From Maribellus luteus (lineage in GTDB: Bacteria > Bacteroidota > Bacteroidia > Bacteroidales > Prolixibacteraceae): a stretch of DNA of 64,000 nucleotides. Shown here one piece after another: positions 8,058 to 16,742 of this stretch. Every line of letters begins with the position of its first letter. Position 1 is the stretch's first letter. The stretch covers positions 310,001 to 374,000 of the forward strand of contig NZ_QWGR01000001.1 of the NCBI RefSeq assembly GCF_003576475.1. The letters run 5' to 3'. The notes below the pieces were generated by a model. The model did not search any database. It saw nothing but the letters and a program-made list of their open reading frames with translations, and was not told the DNA's origin. The translations under genes were made by a program, and so were the position numbers.

Positions 8058-9395
8058 ATGTTTGAGAATTTAAGTGACAGGCTGGAACGGTCCTTTAAAA
8101 TGTTAAAGGGTGAGGGGAAGATCACCGAAATCAATGTGGCAGAAACATTGAAAGATATTCGTCGTGCCTTGCTGGATGCCGACGTCAACTTTAAAATAGC
8201 CAAGAAATTTACCGACGACGTGAAGGAAAAAGCACTCGGACAGGAGGTTCTTACCGCCGTAAAACCGGGGCAGTTGATGGTAAAAATCGTCAAAGACGAG
8301 CTGGCTTCGTTAATGGGGGGCACCTTTGCAGATATTGAATTAAAAGGAAAACCCGCTGTTATTTTGATGTCAGGTTTGCAGGGATCGGGTAAAACAACTT
8401 TCTCGGGCAAGCTGGCCAACATGCTGAAAAAGAAAAAAGGCCGCCATCCGATGTTGGTTGCAGGCGACGTTTACCGTCCGGCTGCGATCGAACAGCTAAA
8501 AGTACTCGGCGAGCAAATCGGCGTTCCGGTGTATACCGAAGAAGGCAACATGGACCCGGTGAAAATTGCCAAAGCAGCCATACAGGAAGCCAAAGCCAAA
8601 GGCTACGACGTGGTGATTGTGGATACCGCCGGTCGTTTGGCCGTTGATGAGCAGATGATGAATGAAATTGCGGCCATCAAATCAGCCATTAATCCGGACG
8701 AAATCCTTTTCGTGGTGGATTCAATGACGGGGCAGGATGCTGTAAATACCGCCAAAGAATTTAACGACCGACTCGACTTCGACGGGGTTGTTCTTACCAA
8801 ACTCGATGGTGATACCCGCGGTGGTGCAGCGCTCTCGATTCGTGCAGTGGTTGAAAAACCAATCAAGTTTGTAGGAACCGGAGAGAAACTCGAAGCTTTG
8901 GATGTTTTCCACCCCGATCGTATGGCCGACCGTATCCTGGGGATGGGTGACATTGTTTCGCTGGTTGAAAAAGCACAGGAACAGTTTGACGAAGAAGAAG
9001 CACAACGTCTTCAGAAAAAACTGGCAAAAAATACTTTTAATTTTAACGACTTCCTGAAACAGATTGCCCAGATCAAGAAAATGGGCAGTTTGAAGGATGT
9101 AGTCGGAATGATCCCGGGAATGGGAAAAGCCATTAAAAACATGGACATCGACGATGATGCATTCAAACACATCGAAGCGATCATTTATTCCATGACAGCG
9201 GAAGAACGCGAGAACCCGGCAATTATCAACGGTGGGCGAAGAAAACGTATTGCCAACGGATCGGGAACCGATATTCAGGAAGTGAATCGTTTGCTGAAAC
9301 AGTTTGATGAAACCCGCAAAATGATGCGGATGGTTTCGCAGGGTAAAAACGTACAGCGAATGATGGCCGGCATGCAGCAGCGTGGCCGCAGATAG
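8058..9395 (+). CDS. ffh: Signal recognition particle GTPase Ffh
   Basis: 445 residues. It binds signal sequences and 4.5S RNA and delivers ribosomes to the membrane via FtsY. N domain at about 1-95. The G domain has G1 GLQGSGKT (107-114), DTAGR (189-193) and TKLD (247-250). The M domain (about 300-445) is methionine-rich ([31 protein letters not shown]). The ATG at 8058 ([13 protein letters not shown]) is the family start; the in-frame codon at 8028 lies inside the promoter. Essential housekeeping gene, independent of the flanking carbohydrate genes. It overlaps no other frame; folD begins 55 bp after it, probably co-transcribed. Confidence 0.98.
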   Translation: MFENLSDRLERSFKMLKGEGKITEINVAETLKDIRRALLDADVNFKIAKKFTDDVKEKALGQEVLTAVKPGQLMVKIVKDELASLMGGTFADIELKGKPAVILMSGLQGSGKTTFSGKLANMLKKKKGRHPMLVAGDVYRPAAIEQLKVLGEQIGVPVYTEEGNMDPVKIAKAAIQEAKAKGYDVVIVDTAGRLAVDEQMMNEIAAIKSAINPDEILFVVDSMTGQDAVNTAKEFNDRLDFDGVVLTKLDGDTRGGAALSIRAVVEKPIKFVGTGEKLEALDVFHPDRMADRILGMGDIVSLVEKAQEQFDEEEAQRLQKKLAKNTFNFNDFLKQIAQIKKMGSLKDVVGMIPGMGKAIKNMDIDDDAFKHIEAIIYSMTAEERENPAIINGGRRKRIANGSGTDIQEVNRLLKQFDETRKMMRMVSQGKNVQRMMAGMQQRGRR

Positions 9396-9450
9396 AAAGT
9401 TTAGTGTAAACGATAAAAGAAAGCAAGGCTTTCGAAAAAAATCAGAAGCA

Positions 9451-10326
9451 ATGGAATTGATCGACGGGAACAAAATTGCAGCAGAAATTAAGGCGGAGAT
9501 TGCCGAAGAAGTAAAAACCATTATTGCCAATGGTGGTAAACAACCGCATTTGGCAGCGATCCTTGTGGGGCACGATGGTGGCAGCGAAACCTATGTTGCT
9601 TATAAAATAAAAGACTGCGAAGCAGTTGGGTTCAAATCTACGTTGATTCGTTACGAAGATGACGTTACCGAAGAAGAGTTGCTGGCAAAAGTAGATGAGT
9701 TGAACAGGGATGAAGACCTGGATGGCTTCATCGTGCAACTGCCTTTGCCCAAACATATTTCAGAGCAAAAAGTAATCGAAGCCATCGATCCGAAGAAGGA
9801 TGTGGATGGTTTTCATCCGATCAATGTGGGCCGGATGGTGATTGGCCTGCCATCGTTTGTTTCGGCTACTCCGTATGGAATTGTGGAGCTTCTGAAACGC
9901 TATAAAATCGACACCAACGGTAAAAATTGTGTGGTTTTGGGGCGTAGTAACATTGTAGGCCGCCCAATGAGTGTTTTGATGTCGCAAAAGGCAATCAATG
10001 CCACCGTAACCGTTGCACACAGCCGCACTCAAAACCTGAAGGAAGTATGTTGTAATGCCGATATTCTTATTGTGGCAATGGGTGTTCCGGAGTTTGTGAA
10101 AGGCGATATGGTAAAAGAAGGCGCCGTTGTAATTGATGTGGGAACCACCCGCGTAAAATCGGATCAGACAAAATCGGGCTGGAAATTAAAAGGCGATGTG
10201 CTGTTTGACGAGGTAGCTCCGAAATGTTCGTACATTACCCCGGTTCCGGGTGGAGTTGGTCCAATGACCCGTACTTCGTTGTTGTTGAACACACTGCTTT
10301 CAGCTAAAAAGGAAATCTATAAATAG
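9451..10326 (+). CDS. folD: Bifunctional methylene-THF dehydrogenase / methenyl-THF cyclohydrolase
   Basis: 291 residues, full length. It interconverts 5,10-methylene-, methenyl- and 10-formyl-tetrahydrofolate. The substrate site is [13 protein letters not shown], with the conserved catalytic Lys. The signatures [23 protein letters not shown] (NADP site) and [15 protein letters not shown] are all present. The frame is open further upstream to 9382, overlapping ffh, but the ATG at 9451 ([13 protein letters not shown]) is where the family begins. It follows ffh closely and is closed by a terminator. Confidence 0.98.
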   Translation: MELIDGNKIAAEIKAEIAEEVKTIIANGGKQPHLAAILVGHDGGSETYVAYKIKDCEAVGFKSTLIRYEDDVTEEELLAKVDELNRDEDLDGFIVQLPLPKHISEQKVIEAIDPKKDVDGFHPINVGRMVIGLPSFVSATPYGIVELLKRYKIDTNGKNCVVLGRSNIVGRPMSVLMSQKAINATVTVAHSRTQNLKEVCCNADILIVAMGVPEFVKGDMVKEGAVVIDVGTTRVKSDQTKSGWKLKGDVLFDEVAPKCSYITPVPGGVGPMTRTSLLLNTLLSAKKEIYK

Positions 10327-10348
10327 GTATCACTTACCGTATTCATAC

Positions 10349-10392
10349 AAAATTCCGGAGGAACTTGCAGAAAGGGCTTCCGGAATTTTTTT
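10349..10392 (+). terminator. folD terminator
   Basis: Stem AAATTCCGGA (10350-10359) with TCCGGAATTT (10379-10388), then TTTT. It lies 23 bp after the folD stop. Confidence 0.8.
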
Positions 10393-10537
10393 ATGTCTAT
10401 AAGTCTAATTATTAATTGAACATAGAATCAAATTGAATGCTTGGCAGACCGGAAAGAAAGACGGAAGAGCAGTAATTTTATATGGACTGGTTATAAATAG
10501 AATAATTTGATTTTTCCGGTGTGAGGTTTCTGTTCTA

Positions 10538-10571
10538 TTGTTAAATTTTCTAAAATATTTTTCTATTTTTG
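10538..10571 (+). promoter_or_regulatory. Promoter of PUR-domain gene
   Basis: TTG (10538-10540) and TATTTTTG (10564-10571) with 23 nt between; the -7 box is a perfect TAnnTTTG. The ATG is 35 bp downstream. The rest of the gap from the folD terminator holds nothing else recognisable. Confidence 0.5.
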
Positions 10572-10606
10572 AAACTAACTAAGTCAAAAATCAAAAATTT
10601 AAAAGA

Positions 10607-11002
10607 ATGGAAAGTGCTGGAAGTAAGGAGGGAATAAACAATTCTGGAAGTAAGTTTAAACAGGAAATTCATTCAAAAGTTATCCGAGCAGGAAAAAGAA
10701 CCTATTTTTTTGACGTAAAGAGTACCCGCAGCGACGAGTTTTATTTAACCATTACTGAAAGTAAAAAACGCTTTGGCGAGAACGGAAAGTTTAGCTACGA
10801 AAAGCACAAAATCTTTTTGTACAAAGAAGATTTCGAGAAATTTATGGAAAGCTTGCAGGAAGTAGTGGATTACATTTTTGAAAAGCAACCGGAAGATGAA
10901 CGGGTAAGCCGCTCAAACGACGAAGAAACCGAAGCCGAATTCGAAGAAGCCGAAATTGCCGAGGTAAAAGATTACACAAACGTAGAGTTTGAGGATATTT
11001 AA
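10607..11002 (+). CDS. PUR-family DNA/RNA-binding protein (DUF3276)
   Basis: 131 residues, cytoplasmic. Residues 16-107 form the single PUR repeat seen in Bacteroidota: IHSKVIRAGKRTYFFDVKST, then FYLTITESKKRF, FSYEKHKIFLYKEDFEKFMESL. In the family this whirly-like fold dimerises and binds single-stranded purine-rich nucleic acid. The tail (about 108-131) is very acidic (DEETEAEFEEAEIAEV). Its cellular role is not settled; it is near-universal in the phylum and is expected to be highly expressed. It has its own promoter and stands alone between folD and the sigma-factor gene. Confidence 0.9.
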   Translation: MESAGSKEGINNSGSKFKQEIHSKVIRAGKRTYFFDVKSTRSDEFYLTITESKKRFGENGKFSYEKHKIFLYKEDFEKFMESLQEVVDYIFEKQPEDERVSRSNDEETEAEFEEAEIAEVKDYTNVEFEDI

Positions 11003-11178
11003 AATTGTAAGACACTAATTATTGGTTCCCACAGAGCTGTTATTCAAATACTTCCTAATCATTATTTATTTAAAGTAGCCACAAAGATCAGGGTAACTTT
11101 AATCTTTTTTTAATTGTCCTTTCTCAGTTGAAGTAGATATTCAATTTATCTTCGCGACAGTTTTATGAATTCGAATTA

Positions 11179-11772
11179 ATGAATAAAGAAATTAATACTG
11201 ATCACAAATTGTGGCAAGAGATCTGTGCCAGCAACGAAAAAGCGTTCAGTATAGTTTTCGATAAGTATTTTAACCGACTTAGTTATTTTACCCATTCCAT
11301 AGTTAAAGACCATGAAGCGGTCGAAGATATTGTTTCCGATGTTTTCGTAAAGTTGTGGTTAAACAGGCATAAAATAAAACTTACGACTGGGCTAAAACCC
11401 TATCTTTTTACGGCAGCTAAAAATACAGCATTAAATTATTTACGAAGCTCAAAGATGAATCTCTGTATCGAAGATGTGCCCGAGAAGGATATGATCTCAA
11501 ATGTTAGCGCCGACTCTGATTTGGTTCATAGTGAGGTGCTAAGTGAGTTTAAGGAATTGCTAAGGATGATGTCGCCCCAACAAAGTTTGGTTATTAAATT
11601 ACACAAACTGGAAGGTTTAAGCCAAAAGGAAGTAGCAGATAAATTATCCATTTCATTAAAAACTGTGCAAAATCACATTTACCTGGCGATGAAATTTCTA
11701 TCAGAAAAAATGGCTGCCAAACAATATGATCTCTATTTTCTTTTCGTGATACTTTTGCCGGCAATTAAGTAA
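11179..11772 (+). CDS. ECF RNA polymerase sigma factor (PUL-associated)
   Basis: 197 residues. Region 2 is at about 20-90 (FDKYFNRLSYFTHSIVKDHEAVEDIVSDVFVKLW, shortened here) and region 4 at about 130-180 (SPQQSLVIKLHKLEGLSQKE, then an HTH ending KTVQNHIYLAMKFL). It is the FecI/SusC-associated type found beside FecR and SusC. It should direct RNA polymerase to the promoter of the SusC operon downstream when released by the FecR protein. The C-terminus ends in a hydrophobic run (YFLFVILLPAIK), matched by the other ECF sigma factor at 61320. A candidate -7 box TATCTTCG lies at 11147-11154. Confidence 0.93.
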   Translation: MNKEINTDHKLWQEICASNEKAFSIVFDKYFNRLSYFTHSIVKDHEAVEDIVSDVFVKLWLNRHKIKLTTGLKPYLFTAAKNTALNYLRSSKMNLCIEDVPEKDMISNVSADSDLVHSEVLSEFKELLRMMSPQQSLVIKLHKLEGLSQKEVADKLSISLKTVQNHIYLAMKFLSEKMAAKQYDLYFLFVILLPAIK

Positions 11773-11870
11773 TTCTCTTCAACCTTAATCCCTTTTTATT
11801 ATTCCCGATTATCTTGTACTCCGAGATACAAAGCTGAAACCATTTTATAGTGACTTGACTCCCGGAGGAC

Positions 11871-11914
11871 AATGAAACGTTAATGGTCTCATGTCATGGG
11901 AAAGTTTCATTTTT
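11871..11914 (+). terminator. Terminator-like hairpin between sigma and FecR genes
   Basis: Stem AATGAAAC (11871-11878) with GTTTCATT (11904-11911), a 25-nt loop and TTTTT at 11910-11914. It would end or attenuate the sigma transcript before the FecR gene. The sequence CCGGAGGACAAT just before and into the left arm (11862-11873) repeats that at 3109-3120. Confidence 0.6.
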
Positions 11915-11999
11915 ATGTTGTTTAACATTTTAATCGTTTTGTAATAATTTCTGCTGGGAAAATTTTCGGTTTGCTGTGTCATACCATAAAGCATTTAAA

Positions 12000-13049
12000 A
12001 TGAAGCGAGAAGAATTATACGAATTATTTGCAAAGAAAGAATCCGGAACAATTACAAAAGATGAATTAGACCGCCTCGAACTTATTCTAAAATCGGATCA
12101 GAACAAGGCACTTTACGATGAGTTTAAAAGGATTGTTGATCAAAAAGAAAACTATAGCAACACACCTGAATTTAATTACACCCGGACACGCGAGAAAATA
12201 ATTTCCGGAATTCAAAAACAGGAGCCGGAATTTAGGATGGGAGAAGCCGACAAAAAGCGGTCGGTCAACCGATTCAGGAACGTGTATAAAGTAGCTGCCG
12301 TTGCCTTGGTATTACTAGGGATTTCAAGTGTGGTATTTTTTAATCAAAGGGCTGATCAATCTTCTGTTTCGGTGGAACTGGCCTACCTTGAATTCAGCAC
12401 CAAACCCGGGGAGAATTTAAATGTTGATTTGCCCGATGGTTCTTTTATTCGGTTAAATGGCGGCTCAAGGCTTCGTTTTGAGGAGCATTTCTCGAAATCA
12501 AAAAGGGAAGTTTATTTGACGGGCGAAGCTTATTGTGAAATTGCGAAAGATACTAAACGACCATTTATTGTAAATATGGGTGATTACCAGGTAGAGGTAC
12601 TGGGAACAACTTTCAATGTAGATGCCTATCCTGATGCCACTAACCTGTCGGTGGCTTTAGTGGAAGGTAAAGTTAAGGTTTGTCAGGCCAAAGGTGAAAA
12701 TGTTTTTCTTGAACCGGGGAAAATGGTCGCCTTTAACCGAGAAACGCGGGAATATGTAAAAAGTGCTTTTGATTTTGATGAGCAATTGGGCTGGAAAAAT
12801 AAAACCTTCAGGTTTAAGAATACGCCTCTCCCCGAAGTGTACCGGCAATTGGAATATCGGTATGGTGTAAGTTTCGAGACCGGAGAACTCGATGTTTCAG
12901 GCATCAAAATAAACGCAAGCTTTGATGACGCTTCTTTCCTGACAATTATTACGGCCATTGAGGTGGGGACTGAGTTATCATACGAGATACTTGAGGACAA
13001 AAAAATAACTGTTACAAATAATAAGAAAACTGAATTACATATGAGATAA
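12000..13049 (+). CDS. FecR-family anti-sigma factor
   Basis: 349 residues. The N-terminal cytosolic part (1-95) has the DUF4880-like ELFAKKESGTITKDELDRLE that binds the sigma factor. One transmembrane segment follows (VYKVAAVALVLLGISSVVFF, about 94-113). The FecR domain (about 130-230) shows the signature TKPGENLNVDLPDGSFIRLN, then VYLTGEAYCEIAKD and VEVLGTTFNVDAYPD. The C-terminal DUF4974-like region (FRFKNTPLPEVYRQLEYRYGV) should contact the STN domain of SusC. A GTG at 11976 is in frame, but the ATG at 12000 opens directly with the family sequence. It transmits substrate occupancy of SusC to the ECF sigma factor. Confidence 0.93.
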   Translation: MKREELYELFAKKESGTITKDELDRLELILKSDQNKALYDEFKRIVDQKENYSNTPEFNYTRTREKIISGIQKQEPEFRMGEADKKRSVNRFRNVYKVAAVALVLLGISSVVFFNQRADQSSVSVELAYLEFSTKPGENLNVDLPDGSFIRLNGGSRLRFEEHFSKSKREVYLTGEAYCEIAKDTKRPFIVNMGDYQVEVLGTTFNVDAYPDATNLSVALVEGKVKVCQAKGENVFLEPGKMVAFNRETREYVKSAFDFDEQLGWKNKTFRFKNTPLPEVYRQLEYRYGVSFETGELDVSGIKINASFDDASFLTIITAIEVGTELSYEILEDKKITVTNNKKTELHMR

Positions 13050-13094
13050 ATCCTAATCCTGACAGCATCCAAACCGGATGCAAAAAAAAGTCCC

Positions 13095-13128
13095 GGGAAT
13101 TTGAGAAAGGATCAGTTTCTCAAATCCC
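13095..13128 (+). other. Hairpin in FecR-SusC junction (PUL at 11179)
   Basis: Left arm GGGAATTTGAGAAA (13095-13108), 7-nt loop, right arm TTTCTCAAATCCC (13116-13128); only one A is unpaired. No T-run follows. It sits 55 nt before the SusC start, as a similar hairpin does at 63022. Confidence 0.7.
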
Positions 13129-13183
13129 ACAAGGACAAATTGTACAATTAAATATTGAAGCATTAATTACACAATTCAAAATT

Positions 13184-16100
13184 ATGAAAAAAACAATTAT
13201 TGGAAAGTACTTAATTATGTCATTCTATGCCATATTACTACAATTGGTATTTGCGGGGACTGTTTTGGCCACTGCAACAGGAAGAAGCCAGAGCATCGAG
13301 CGGATGAAATTGGACCTCGAGACAAGATCGTGTACCTTAAAAGAATTCTTCGATGAGGTGGAACAAAATTCCACGTTTCGTTTCTTTTATATTGAAAAGG
13401 AAATTGACGAAAACAGCCGGGTAACGATCAATCCCGGAAAGGAGAATTTTAAAGAAACCTTGCAGGATATTGCTAACCAGCAAATGTTGCAATTCAAGGT
13501 AATCAACGAGGTAATTGTTGTTAAAGATGCGAAAGAAGAAAAGCCGGCGGTAATTGAACAAGAGGTAAAAACCATAAAAGGTAAAATAACCGATTCCTCA
13601 GGTCAGCCACTACCCGGAGCTTCTATCGTTATAAAAGGTACATCAGTAGGTGTTACCTCAGATTTTGATGGTAACTACACCATCGATGTACCTGTTGATG
13701 TCAAAGTGTTGGTTTTTTCATTTATTGGAATGAGAACGCAGGAAGTTGAGATTGGGACACAATCAAACTTGAATGTGTTGTTGGTTGAGGAGAGTTCTGA
13801 ACTTGAGGAAGTTATTGTTGTTGGATATGGTACCCAGAAAAAGGTGAATTTAACTGGTGCCGTTGAAGCTGTGGGGAGCGAAGCTTTTGAAAATCGTTCA
13901 ACTTCGAACACAACACAGGCCCTGCAAGGGGTTATCCCGAATCTGAATATCTCATTGGAAGACGGAAAGCCTACTCGTTCAGCTTCCTACAATGTACGCG
14001 GTAAAACATCAATTGGCCAGGGGGGAAGTGCGCTGGTTCTGATTGATGGTGTAGAGGGTAATCCTTCCTTATTGAACCCGAACGACATTGAGAGTGTCAG
14101 CGTGTTGAAGGATGCTGCTTCGGCTGCCATTTACGGAGCCAGAGGTTCGTTTGGTGTGGTGCTGATTACAACCAAAAAACCACAGAAGGGCAAGACGAAA
14201 ATTAATTATACCGGCAATTATTCCATTCAATCCTTAGCACAGAAGCCTGATTTTGTTACTGATGCTGTTACCTGGGTAGAACATTTCAGAGCATCCTATT
14301 ATAATCGACAGGGAACTGTGCCAACTTCAATCAACAACAACACACAAGCATACAGCGATGAGTGGCTGGAAAGGTTGAAGGCATGGAAAGCCTCGGGTGA
14401 AGGTCCGAAAACAGAAATATTGCCCAATGGAGATTATGAATACTATAGCAATACCGATTGGATGGATTTGCTTTTTAAAGATCAGACATTTACCCAGGAT
14501 CATAATCTGACGATTTCCGGAGGCAACGATAAATCAGATTTTTATATTTCTGGTCGCTTATACGACTTTGGTGGCATGTATAATTTTGATCCGGATACTT
14601 ATCGTTCTTATAACCTTCGGGCAAAAGGATCATTACAGGCCTATCAGTGGCTGCGTCTTTCCAATAATATGGAATATGCCAACGATTTCTATCACATGCC
14701 TTTTTCTGCATTGGGACGAAGTGCAAACATTCAGCGTTACATTGAGGTAAGTGCTTTTCCAAGCATGCCAATGTATAACCCCGACGGAACCTATACCCGA
14801 GGCGGAGCTTCAAGTCTAGGTGGCTTTGTTGACGGAAATAACTACCAGAATAACAAACGAAATCTATTCAAAAATACGGTATCTCTTAATACTAATTTTT
14901 TCGGGAATAAACTTCGTGTAAATGGAGATTTTACCTTCCGCTACGATGGTCGTGATTTCTTTTGGAAAAGGGTAAAAATTCCGTATTACCAAAATGAAAA
15001 TGCTACCAGTCCAAAATATCTTGGCGATACCAATGGTATCATTTATGAGTGGATGGGGCACACACTATACAAGGCATCCAACCTTTACGCCGAATACGAA
15101 AATACCTTTGTTGACAAGCATTACGTAAAAGCAATGGCTGGATGGAACTACGAAACATCGTCATATAAAGCCAATAGTATTCAACGTAATCAGTTGCTAC
15201 TTGAAAGTGCTGAAAGTGTTCAGTTGGCAACAGGTACCTCCATTACTCCGGGAGCAAGTGTTACCCGATGGAAAACTGCCGGAACATTCTTCCGGGTAAA
15301 CTATGGTTACCTCGATCGTTATTTGGTGGAAGTAAACGGACGCTATGATGGTTCATCCAGGTTCCCTACTGATCAACAATGGGGTTTCTTCCCGTCCGTT
15401 TCGGGAGGATGGAGACTTTCGGAAGAACCTTTCTGGAATGTGAATGAAAGTATTTTATCGGATATCAAATTCCGTGCGTCATACGGTTCTCTGGGGAATG
15501 GAAATATTTCTCCTTACCAGTTTCTTGAGTTGTTGAGTATCGGCACTTCGGGGCGTGTACTTGACGGTGCTTTGAACAAAAAGACGAGTGCGCCATCTCC
15601 TATTCCAGATGGGCTTACATGGGAAATAGCTACAACAACCGACTTTGGTCTTGATTTGGGGATGCTGAAGGGTAAACTCCGTTTCAGCGGAGACTACTAT
15701 GTCAGGAAAACAACTGATATGTATGTAGCTGGCCCAACCTTGCCCGATATTTTTGGTGCCACATCTCCAAAAGGGAATTATGCAGATATGACCACAAACG
15801 GATTCGAGATTACATTGACTTGGCAGGATAAGTTCAACCTGGCCAACAAACCTTTCAACTATCAGATACGCGGTTCTCTGTACGATTATGTATCAACAAT
15901 CGACAAGTTTAACAATCCAACCAAAAAGATCACTGATTATTACGAAGGACAAACAGTTGGTGATATTTGGGGCTTCAGAACTGATGGTTTGTTCCAGGAA
16001 GATCCTGATCCGAGTGAATACATCAACACCATTTTTAATAGTTCTGCTGATGCTGTGTGGCGCGCAGGTGATCTTAAAATTAGGAACCTCGATGGCAGTG

Positions 16101-16723
16101 CCGATAACATGATTACACAAGGAGAGCAAACGGTTGATAATCCGGGTGACCTTACCATTATTGGTAATTCTGAGCCTCGTTATCAATACAGTTTTAATCT
16201 GAGTGCCGATTGGAACGGATTTTTCTTTTCTGCGCTTTTCTCAGGTGTAGGCAGGCAAGACTGGTATCCGGGAAGAGAGACTGCATTTTGGGGACAGTAC
16301 AACCGGGGATACAATCAAATGCCTGCATGGCACCTTGGCAACTACTGGACTGAAGATAACCGTGATGCATATCTTCCAAGATATTCACAGTACAACGGAG
16401 CACTTTCCTGGGGATCGGGTCATGTACCTAACGATCGCTATCTGCAGAGGATATCTTATTTAAGGCTGAAGAACTTGCAAATTGGTTATTCTTTGCCTAA
16501 AAGCTGGATATCAAAAATCGCAATGAAAGAAGCTCGGGTTTATTTCAGTGGAGAAAATTTGGCCAGTTGGTCGCCGTTGTATAAAGTGGCCAAAAATTTT
16601 ATGGATGTGTCATCTGCAACTGGCGGAACCGATTCAGATTTGAATAGCAGCTACAATCAAGGGGATGGAAACAGTTACCCGTTGCTAAAAGCAATCTCGT
16701 TTGGTGTTTCGCTTACCTACTAA
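13184..16723 (+). CDS. SusC/RagA TonB-dependent receptor with N-terminal STN signalling domain
   Basis: 1179 residues. A signal peptide (about 1-32) is followed by a secretin/TonB STN domain (about 45-110: SCTLKEFFDEVEQNSTFRFF; LQDIANQQMLQFKVINEVIV), a carboxypeptidase-D-regulatory-like beta domain (about 130-215: ITDSSGQPLPGASIVIKGTS), the plug (about 215-335: ALVLIDGVEGNP; LKDAASAAIYGARGSFGVVLI) and a barrel ending in ISFGVSLTY. The STN domain marks it as a signalling transducer talking to the FecR protein upstream. It imports the ligand captured by the SusD partner 19 bp downstream. The downstream enzyme set points to a phosphodiester-containing substrate. Confidence 0.96.
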   Translation: MKKTIIGKYLIMSFYAILLQLVFAGTVLATATGRSQSIERMKLDLETRSCTLKEFFDEVEQNSTFRFFYIEKEIDENSRVTINPGKENFKETLQDIANQQMLQFKVINEVIVVKDAKEEKPAVIEQEVKTIKGKITDSSGQPLPGASIVIKGTSVGVTSDFDGNYTIDVPVDVKVLVFSFIGMRTQEVEIGTQSNLNVLLVEESSELEEVIVVGYGTQKKVNLTGAVEAVGSEAFENRSTSNTTQALQGVIPNLNISLEDGKPTRSASYNVRGKTSIGQGGSALVLIDGVEGNPSLLNPNDIESVSVLKDAASAAIYGARGSFGVVLITTKKPQKGKTKINYTGNYSIQSLAQKPDFVTDAVTWVEHFRASYYNRQGTVPTSINNNTQAYSDEWLERLKAWKASGEGPKTEILPNGDYEYYSNTDWMDLLFKDQTFTQDHNLTISGGNDKSDFYISGRLYDFGGMYNFDPDTYRSYNLRAKGSLQAYQWLRLSNNMEYANDFYHMPFSALGRSANIQRYIEVSAFPSMPMYNPDGTYTRGGASSLGGFVDGNNYQNNKRNLFKNTVSLNTNFFGNKLRVNGDFTFRYDGRDFFWKRVKIPYYQNENATSPKYLGDTNGIIYEWMGHTLYKASNLYAEYENTFVDKHYVKAMAGWNYETSSYKANSIQRNQLLLESAESVQLATGTSITPGASVTRWKTAGTFFRVNYGYLDRYLVEVNGRYDGSSRFPTDQQWGFFPSVSGGWRLSEEPFWNVNESILSDIKFRASYGSLGNGNISPYQFLELLSIGTSGRVLDGALNKKTSAPSPIPDGLTWEIATTTDFGLDLGMLKGKLRFSGDYYVRKTTDMYVAGPTLPDIFGATSPKGNYADMTTNGFEITLTWQDKFNLANKPFNYQIRGSLYDYVSTIDKFNNPTKKITDYYEGQTVGDIWGFRTDGLFQEDPDPSEYINTIFNSSADAVWRAGDLKIRNLDGSADNMITQGEQTVDNPGDLTIIGNSEPRYQYSFNLSADWNGFFFSALFSGVGRQDWYPGRETAFWGQYNRGYNQMPAWHLGNYWTEDNRDAYLPRYSQYNGALSWGSGHVPNDRYLQRISYLRLKNLQIGYSLPKSWISKIAMKEARVYFSGENLASWSPLYKVAKNFMDVSSATGGTDSDLNSSYNQGDGNSYPLLKAISFGVSLTY

Positions 16724-16742
16724 TTAAAAAAAACAGAAGAAT

